Of a stretch of DNA of 11,157 nt, positions 6,901-11,157 are shown piece after piece. Origin of the DNA: Bacillota bacterium (lineage in GTDB: Bacteria; Bacillota; UBA4882; UBA8346); the NCBI GenBank assembly GCA_003501365.1, contig DNPP01000034.1, positions 2,047-13,203 on the forward strand, given 5' to 3'. Both the position numbers and the translations under genes were made by a program. Numbering within the stretch: position 1 is the first letter of the stretch; every line of letters starts with the position of its first letter. The notes below the pieces were generated by a model. It searched no databases. It saw only the letters and a list, made by a program, of their open reading frames with translations, and was not told where the DNA came from.

Positions 6901-8186
6901 TGATTTTGTTCCTTAAAAGCACGGGTTATAATCATATGACTCTCAAAACCGACTTCCGATGCAGCCGCATCCAAATCCTGCATGATTTCGGTCATCTGCA
7001 TTTGATCCGCTTCCGCATTTGCTTCATATTGATGCATCTGTTGCCGTTCTTCTTTTTCCCGCCGCTGCTTTGCAATTAATTGTTCGTCTTTACCCCGGCT
7101 GGTTATCATGAGCCCGTCCAGGCGCCGTTCCTGTTCCTGCTTTTGTTGCTCAGCCCGAAAAACATCATGCTGTTCAAGCTCTCCCCGCTCACGTTGAAGA
7201 AGAAAAAGCTCTTGTTCCAGCTCGTGTTGATGAAGTTTCAAATCGGCTACCTTCAACTCATCCTCTTTGATTTGCTGTGTCAAAGCTTCGGACTCCCGGT
7301 TTAGCCGTAACAAGCGTTGTTTGGCTTTTTGAGCCAGTTCCGCCTTTTCAAAGAATACAAATTGATTGTATTCGTCATAATAGCGGCACAGTTTCAGCAA
7401 AGACTGCCTGTCCCGTTCCAATTGCTCCAGTTGGAGTTTGGTCCGTTCCATACTTTCAATAGTATCCGATAAAGGGCGCAATTCTTCATCGGACAAAGAA
7501 GGCAACGATTCATTCAGGATTTCATAAATCACACTGGGTTTAAAATCTTTGGATAATTTCGGGCTCCGTAATTGGATCAACAGTTTCATCAGTTCTTGAT
7601 ACTGGTCAATGGTGGCAAACCCAAAGATATGCCGGTTTACCAATTCCATATATTCTTTTTGGGAACGCACCACCTGCCCGCCGCCCCCAATCAATCGTTC
7701 CAATTCAGACCGGGTGAGCGGCACATGTTGCTTGGAGCCGTCCTCGGGGCTGATTTCCGGCTTATAAAGGGTCATATCATAGCGAATCCTGCGATTATCA
7801 GTGATTACAAATCCCCAAAAATCCAGACCACTATTGCGTCTGGCTTGTAACCCGATACCGGTGGTCAAGTATTGTTCACTGGACTGCCGCTTATATTCCA
7901 GATATAAATAACCGGTGCGTTCGTCGCGATCGACAATCTCTTTCTCTCCCAATAAATAATCTTCCATTCGGCGCGAGCGGGAACCGAAACTATCCAGGCG
8001 GTCCGGACTTTTGACCCCATCAAGCAACACCGTAATCAAACTTTGCATCGTCACCGATTTTCCGGAACCATTGCCACCGCGTAATAACAGCCGGCCATCG
8101 GCAAATTGAAATTCTTCATCGTCATAATACCAATAATTTAACAAGCCGGCGCGGTTTAAACACCATTTATTGAAAGAACATTCCAT
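3951..8186 (-). CDS. jetC: Wadjet SMC-like ATPase JetC (TIGR02680 family)
   Basis: A 1411-residue MukB/SMC/SbcC-like ATPase. Near the N-terminus is Walker A, GGNGSGKS (about 37-44). Near the C-terminus are the ABC signature FSGGEKAM (about 1285), Walker B YIITLDEAFAG (about 1315) with D-loop GVDEN, and the distal segment YIMNSQALWGDYD. Two long Glu/Gln/Arg-rich coiled coils flank a globular, Pro- and Gly-containing middle (about 595-742, VEFQTQVPPEIRERIEAALT and later GMVIHPQPQ) that I take as the hinge. ATP-driven dimer engagement would power DNA loop extrusion with JetA and JetB. The ATG at 8186 is preferred to the upstream TTG at 8243: it lies four bases after the jetB stop, AAAGGAA is upstream, and MECSFNKWCLNRAG is the natural N-terminus leading into the ATPase fold. 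No frameshift or internal stop is seen. Confidence 0.9.
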   Translation of the reverse strand: MECSFNKWCLNRAGLLNYWYYDDEEFQFADGRLLLRGGNGSGKSVTMQSLITVLLDGVKSPDRLDSFGSRSRRMEDYLLGEKEIVDRDERTGYLYLEYKRQSSEQYLTTGIGLQARRNSGLDFWGFVITDNRRIRYDMTLYKPEISPEDGSKQHVPLTRSELERLIGGGGQVVRSQKEYMELVNRHIFGFATIDQYQELMKLLIQLRSPKLSKDFKPSVIYEILNESLPSLSDEELRPLSDTIESMERTKLQLEQLERDRQSLLKLCRYYDEYNQFVFFEKAELAQKAKQRLLRLNRESEALTQQIKEDELKVADLKLHQHELEQELFLLQRERGELEQHDVFRAEQQKQEQERRLDGLMITSRGKDEQLIAKQRREKEERQQMHQYEANAEADQMQMTEIMQDLDAAASEVGFESHMIITRAFKEQNQAFSFTAWRQNSRQYMEKLRSILELLQRQSETRKLRERMEQELAEERHLLDEYRAEHRRLEQKFIDCRDQLLADFYQWRQQFETALPMEQEEMRQVAQCLQGLYEGRSWNDVKAPVEAAYGRRLTAINRELGLTNAKISQLEEEEQTLTQELNQWRNQLEPEPERLPETRDTRILLTDLDIPYMPFYAAVEFQTQVPPEIRERIEAALTEMGILDALIIPENRLRDIPAGDNFGMVIHPQPQIMTATLADYLIPTPDGKGITWADIDAVLRTIVIDNTLTWSDASTAADQTTVVPETGTYRMGITSGRAPHRQAAIYIGKQARQEYRRQQMSILEQKLLELGQEQEKLYAVCNELRQQLAKVGQAMESFLAEKTIRELYQDKAAKLNDVGRQEKRVEQFDSRLREVISQFQALRELLQTSSAGGKLPATEEAYREALKVFDEYRHGLQELEISWHSYENNQSNTCRTRERLTEIESDVDGLKGELYLLQEQINGLKMEIVQIERRMQEMGAAELRERVREVTERLAAIPEESKVNTTKVVSLEKELEINQNRLQVLAAKNIFYEQLGNCWQRVLDEELHLGLVDIQDSSSSGIAAFLQQNEKILKPDKLDRFSITERLVNNFHLENNVLMEYRMQLEPVTVDGSGLPPLPESEEPDDGIAAELERFLEKAGRQIITLDYEGRRQSPYQVARVLETQIADEKAILSDKDKELYEEVIMNSIGRIISRRILAAQQWVADMNKLMGERDNSSGLKFKLEWKARLAEQENQLDTGDLVRLLRAEPSLLKEEDLQKMVRYFQQRIEHAKQASADSVSVDEAVTFQRAVREVLDYRQWFQFKLYFEQSGITWRELSDKMFFKFSGGEKAMAMYIPLFSAVYSRYQEARDDAPYIITLDEAFAGVDENNIRDTFALVEQLGFNYIMNSQALWGDYDVVPALAICELIRPKNAPYVTVVRYYWNGRIRALMDHDEIFSENEDLIAATGEVS

Positions 8187-8190
8187 AATT

Positions 8191-9384
8191 TCACGATTCC
8201 TTTCCCAAACCCTGGACTTGATAGTTTTCCGGATAGCGGCCAATGAGGCGCCAAAAGGGCGGTCTTAATTCGATTAATTTGGTTTCCGGATCGGAATCCG
8301 CCATTTTCCAGGAAATTAATTCCTGCAGCAGAGTGATAACCAGTTTACTGGGTCCCATTTCTCGGTATTCCTTAGTCCATCCGGAACCATACAGTTTACG
8401 GCACCGTTCAACCAACTTTTCCAGCTCAAAGAGGGTCAAAATATCCTGCCAATCCGGGCTTACACAGCGTTCATCCCGACAAAAACGGGCGAAATGTAAC
8501 ATCACCGCATGCAACCCATTTTGCGGCAATGGAAATATTTGTTTACACCAACTGTTTCTTTCGGTACTTATGAGCATGGCGCAATCTTTATAAAGTTCCA
8601 ATTGCAACCCGATGTGGCTTTCCAATTCTTCCGCCAACCGTTTATTCATGGTCCGCAAATAGAGAAAATCTTCCGCTCGCGCTTCCGCGGCATTATATGA
8701 AGGAGTTAACAGCAAATGACGGTATACCCGGACCCGCCGCCCGGTACCTGTCAAAGCCTCCTCATCAAAATGTTCGGAGGATTGCAAATCATGCATACCG
8801 GAATATTGATGCAGATCTTTGGGATAGGAACGCAAAAAGTAACGGGACATTAAGGTAACTTCATATAAGGCTTCACTATCACGGCGCATGGCGAACTGTT
8901 CGCCATCTCCATCCACCAACCGGACTAATCCGGTATCCACTGCATATTTCAAACCGCGTACCAATGAACGGCGATGGTCATAATTTTCCCAGTTTAGGTT
9001 TTCAACCGATTCGGCTTCATGAGGATAGAGCGCCAGAATGCTTTCGCACAGCTCGCTTAAAAGAAATTGTTCATCTACGCTTTTTTCCTCCAAGAAGGCC
9101 ATTACTGTGCATAATAAAGCGTAGTCCCGCGGATGTTGAAAATCGACAATACCCATCCACGACTCAGGTCGAGCCGGAATTTTTTCCAATTTATAAAATT
9201 GAGGATGCTGCAAGAGCCGCCAACCGCATTTCTCAAAAAAATAATTCCGCAGCAGGGTTTCATACTGGCGGACTAATTGATATTGTTCCGGCTGTTCTTC
9301 CCGGAAGATCCAGTAATTATCCAATAGCAGCGCTAATGCTTCCCGGGCTGCCTCGTCAAATGCGGCATTTTGGGCTTCAGCCAT
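8191..9384 (-). CDS. jetB: Wadjet subunit JetB, MukE-like (TIGR02678/DUF2398 family)
   Basis: A 397-residue soluble protein. By position and family it corresponds to the MukE/KITE subunit that binds the kleisin and helps hold DNA. The middle (about 82-180) reads as helical winged-helix-like: PRDYALLCTVMAFLEEK, then LVRGLKYAVDTGLVRLVDGD, a helix followed by a beta hairpin, then EALYEVTLMSRYFLRSYPKD. The start at 9384 has AGGAG (9395-9391) six bases upstream and overlaps the jetA stop by eight bases. The stop is four bases before jetC. No catalytic motif is expected or seen. The length suits the family and the frame is intact. Family naming relies on memory of the four-gene TIGR02677-02680 neighbourhood. 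Confidence 0.85.
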   Translation of the reverse strand: MAEAQNAAFDEAAREALALLLDNYWIFREEQPEQYQLVRQYETLLRNYFFEKCGWRLLQHPQFYKLEKIPARPESWMGIVDFQHPRDYALLCTVMAFLEEKSVDEQFLLSELCESILALYPHEAESVENLNWENYDHRRSLVRGLKYAVDTGLVRLVDGDGEQFAMRRDSEALYEVTLMSRYFLRSYPKDLHQYSGMHDLQSSEHFDEEALTGTGRRVRVYRHLLLTPSYNAAEARAEDFLYLRTMNKRLAEELESHIGLQLELYKDCAMLISTERNSWCKQIFPLPQNGLHAVMLHFARFCRDERCVSPDWQDILTLFELEKLVERCRKLYGSGWTKEYREMGPSKLVITLLQELISWKMADSDPETKLIELRPPFWRLIGRYPENYQVQGLGKES

Positions 9385-10882
9385 TGATTTCTCCTATTTT
9401 CTCATTACTTGACGTGATTTCTAAAATATAGTTCGGCATTTCCAAGGCGCCATCCGCTGCCTGCAAGACAATTCTACGGCCGCTGGGGTCGTCTTTTAAC
9501 CATATTGTGCGTCCGGTTTCGGTCTGAATCGTCCGGTCCCGGCTTTGCATGCACCGTGTTATCCAACTAAGCAAAGTCTTGCGGACAAAAACGTCGATCT
9601 CGTCCAAATTTGCCATGATAATTTTGTCATCAACGATTAACTTTTCGATTAAAGCTTCATTGCGACGCTGCTCGATGAGGTATTCCCGAAGCGTTTCCTG
9701 TTTTTCCTTACTCCGGTTAATAACTGCGCCGGGTTTGGTTTTTTCACGATAACCGCTCACCCTTGGAATTAGAGTAACAACCGTCGGCGGTTCTTCCCAA
9801 ATTTTACTTTCTATATTGTCACTTAACCGCATTCCGCCGTATAGATGCCGGGTCCGGCTCACGCCAAATAGCAGTGACGCCAGTTGATGAGCCTCGCCAA
9901 TATCTTCCATGCCCGCAAACCATCCGGCCAAATGGATATAATCGTGGCGACGGCTCCGAAACGCTTGAGCGCGTTCTCCCAATCGTTGGGCAAAACGGGT
10001 AATCCGACGGATAGTCTCGGTAGTCTCGTTTTGTAACGATAACAATTCACTGGGATGACCCGGGCGCCCCAAAAACCACTCCGCCATGCTTTGATATTTA
10101 TCACGATAACTTATGATCAATTCTTCACGGCTGGGCTTTGCATCCAGCCGCGGAATACTTAACTGATAATCAGCCAAACGCCCGGTTATTTCCGCTATCA
10201 ATTGCGGTGAAACCTTTTTAAGAAGGGCTTCAATTTTAAAAGAGGCCCGTTGCATGCTTAAAATGAAATTCTGCAAATATTGGGTAAAAGCGTTTTTATA
10301 AACAACAAAAGCTGCAGTCATCATCTGCTCTTCCACTTTATCACTTTTTAAATGAGCTAAATAATCCGAAGCGTTTTGGACCATATTGCGAAAATAGCCG
10401 TATAAGTCCTCCCAGCTTTGATTCAACTCCGCGTCATCCAGGACCATTCCCTGTTCCTGTAATTGACTTAGGGCTTTTTGTAATCGTTCAAACAAAGTGG
10501 CTTCCAGTGAACCGCCGAAGCTGTCACCCAGTTGGCGCAAGCGGACAATCATCCGCTCGATCTCAATGGTATAGGGGGTACATTGATAACGGAATTTCTT
10601 GCGTTTAAAATCATCAATCGTTTGTACTCTTCCGGTTTCCTGCCGCGGGATAAGGTTCTTCCAGTCCACCAACTGTTTTAAATCTTGTTGCAATTGTTCC
10701 TCGGAATAGCTGCCAAATAGGGAATCGGTATGCAGATAATCATATATTTCTTCCGGATATACATAATGATGCAAGCGCTCATGCTGCCTGAAACAATATC
10801 CTAAAATAGCCCGGTAGCGCCAAGTATTCCCTTGGTTTAAATAACTGACTTCGACTAAAGGTTTGATATCTTGTTCGTCCAT
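9377..10882 (-). CDS. jetA: Wadjet subunit JetA, MukF/kleisin-like (TIGR02677/DUF2397 family)
   Basis: A 501-residue first gene of the operon, corresponding to the kleisin that bridges the two JetC heads and carries JetB. The N-terminal 110 residues look like a winged-helix domain (YRAILGYCFRQHERLHHYVY, then EEQLQQDLKQLVDWKNLIPR followed by a strand-rich KKFRYQCTPYTIEIE). A long helical middle follows (about 110-350), including YKNAFTQYLQNFILSMQRAS. The C-terminal part has WLKDDPSGRRIVLQAADG, a beta-rich end. ATG 10882 is chosen over the adjacent in-frame TTG at 10885 because ATG is the stronger codon; AAAGGA at 10897-10892 serves either. The 3' end overlaps jetB by eight bases. Confidence 0.87.
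   Translation of the reverse strand: MDEQDIKPLVEVSYLNQGNTWRYRAILGYCFRQHERLHHYVYPEEIYDYLHTDSLFGSYSEEQLQQDLKQLVDWKNLIPRQETGRVQTIDDFKRKKFRYQCTPYTIEIERMIVRLRQLGDSFGGSLEATLFERLQKALSQLQEQGMVLDDAELNQSWEDLYGYFRNMVQNASDYLAHLKSDKVEEQMMTAAFVVYKNAFTQYLQNFILSMQRASFKIEALLKKVSPQLIAEITGRLADYQLSIPRLDAKPSREELIISYRDKYQSMAEWFLGRPGHPSELLSLQNETTETIRRITRFAQRLGERAQAFRSRRHDYIHLAGWFAGMEDIGEAHQLASLLFGVSRTRHLYGGMRLSDNIESKIWEEPPTVVTLIPRVSGYREKTKPGAVINRSKEKQETLREYLIEQRRNEALIEKLIVDDKIIMANLDEIDVFVRKTLLSWITRCMQSRDRTIQTETGRTIWLKDDPSGRRIVLQAADGALEMPNYILEITSSNEKIGEING
9391..9395 (-). promoter_or_regulatory. Ribosome binding site of jetB
   Basis: AGGAG on the minus strand, six bases before the jetB ATG and inside the jetA coding region. 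It fixes the jetB start despite the overlap of the two genes. Confidence 0.75.
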
Positions 10883-10891
10883 CAACCATTT

Positions 10892-10897
10892 TCCTTT
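10892..10897 (-). promoter_or_regulatory. Ribosome binding site of jetA
   Basis: AAAGGA on the minus strand lies nine bases before ATG 10882 and six before TTG 10885. An out-of-frame ATG at 10889 lies between it and the gene. Confidence 0.6.
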
Positions 10898-11091
10898 AAC
10901 TTAATTTACTGCAATTCAATTTTATATGGGATTTCAATTCGGTATCCGTCCTAGCTTTCCTGCTTTAAGGAAAGGTTTTTATTACATACGAATACTTGCC
11001 GCTAAACGTACCTTGCATGGGACTTTATATACCGTTCCTCTTTCAATTTATATGTAAAGTGCGGATACTAACTTCCCCCGGAAAGACCGGA
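10898..11091. other. Leader/promoter region of the jet operon
   Basis: About 190 bases upstream of jetA hold no gene on either strand. On the minus strand there are TA-rich stretches that could serve as -10 elements (TATATA near 11029, TATAAA near 10923), but I could not pair either with a good -35 at 16-18 bases. The promoter must lie here if the terminator at 11092-11132 insulates the operon. Confidence 0.45.
10955..10974. repeat. Hairpin in the jetA leader, with a T-run on the plus-strand side
   Basis: CTTTCCT (10955-10961) and AGGAAAG (10968-10974) form a 7-bp stem with a GCTTTA loop. On the plus strand GTTTTT follows, which resembles a terminator, but no plus-strand gene precedes it. 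On the minus strand it would lie in the jetA 5' leader with no T-tract. It could be an operator or a leader structure. Confidence 0.5.
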
Positions 11092-11132
11092 GAAAATAAA
11101 AAACACACTATGAAGCCTTCCGCTTCATAGTG
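11092..11132 (-). terminator. Strong rho-independent terminator of a minus-strand gene beyond the right edge (possibly bidirectional)
   Basis: CACTATGAAGC (11106-11116) and GCTTCATAGTG (11122-11132) form a perfect 11-bp stem with a 5-base loop. On the minus strand a T-rich tail (complement of 11092-11103) follows within a few bases. On the plus strand CCCGC then TTTTT follows, so it may also work in that direction. It insulates the jet operon from the upstream gene. Confidence 0.8.
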
Positions 11133-11157
11133 CCCGCTTTTTGTTTATAAACAGCTC

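Noticed and set aside
3951..8186. JetC as SbcC or housekeeping MukB
   Set aside because: The gene is flanked by jetA, jetB and a Toprim-type jetD in the Wadjet order, with no sbcD nuclease gene next to it.
1..11157. CRISPR array, tRNA or rRNA genes
   Set aside because: No regularly spaced repeats of 24-40 bases and no cloverleaf or rRNA-like stretch were noticed on either strand; this was by eye only.

Overview
The window is built around one intact four-gene operon on the minus strand, jetA-jetB-jetC-jetD (10882 down to 2532). It is a Wadjet-type SMC-like anti-plasmid defence system. The protein families match the DUF2397/DUF2398/TIGR02680/DUF2399 set, which I assign to Wadjet type III from memory of the family literature. 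The sequence resembles a Bacillota genome, probably Clostridia-like: moderate GC, purine-rich Shine-Dalgarno sites, short intergenic gaps, and a left-edge gene most like the MutS-related proteins of clostridia. No marker gene allows closer placement.

Layout, left to right. At 1-366 (+) is the C-terminal end of a MutS-related protein that enters from outside the window. At 396-1018 (+) is a GNAT acetyltransferase gene broken by a one-base frameshift near 639 and carrying an extra perfect palindrome. A compact, possibly bidirectional terminator near 1053-1075 separates it from a minus-strand module. That module is a 55-residue conserved-looking small protein (2063-1896) overlapping a second GNAT gene (1915-1063). 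The second GNAT gene is broken twice: by an in-frame TAA at 1864-1862, and by a 261-bp insertion (1416-1676) with 13-bp terminal inverted repeats and TATATA on both sides, which looks like a MITE. From 2064 to 2531 there are only gene scraps and inverted repeats. The jet operon fills 2532-10882. At the right edge, 10898-11105 is a leader with no convincing promoter match, and 11092-11132 is a strong hairpin terminator for a minus-strand gene lying beyond the window.

How the genes work together. JetC is the SMC/MukB-like ATPase, with Walker A, signature and Walker B motifs all present, long coiled coils and a central hinge-like region. JetA is the kleisin/MukF-like subunit and JetB the MukE-like subunit. 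JetD has a C-terminal Toprim-like region with intact acidic residues. In studied Wadjet systems the JetABC motor extrudes DNA loops and JetD cleaves small circular DNA. All four reading frames are full length, with 8-bp overlap, 4-bp gap and 27-bp gap junctions, so the system looks functional and co-transcribed. By contrast, the left flank is decaying: two broken acetyltransferases, an insertion and orphan fragments. That is the usual look of an accessory island.

I did not find a clearly new defence system. The least-described items are the small-protein/GNAT pair and the MITE-like element that broke it.
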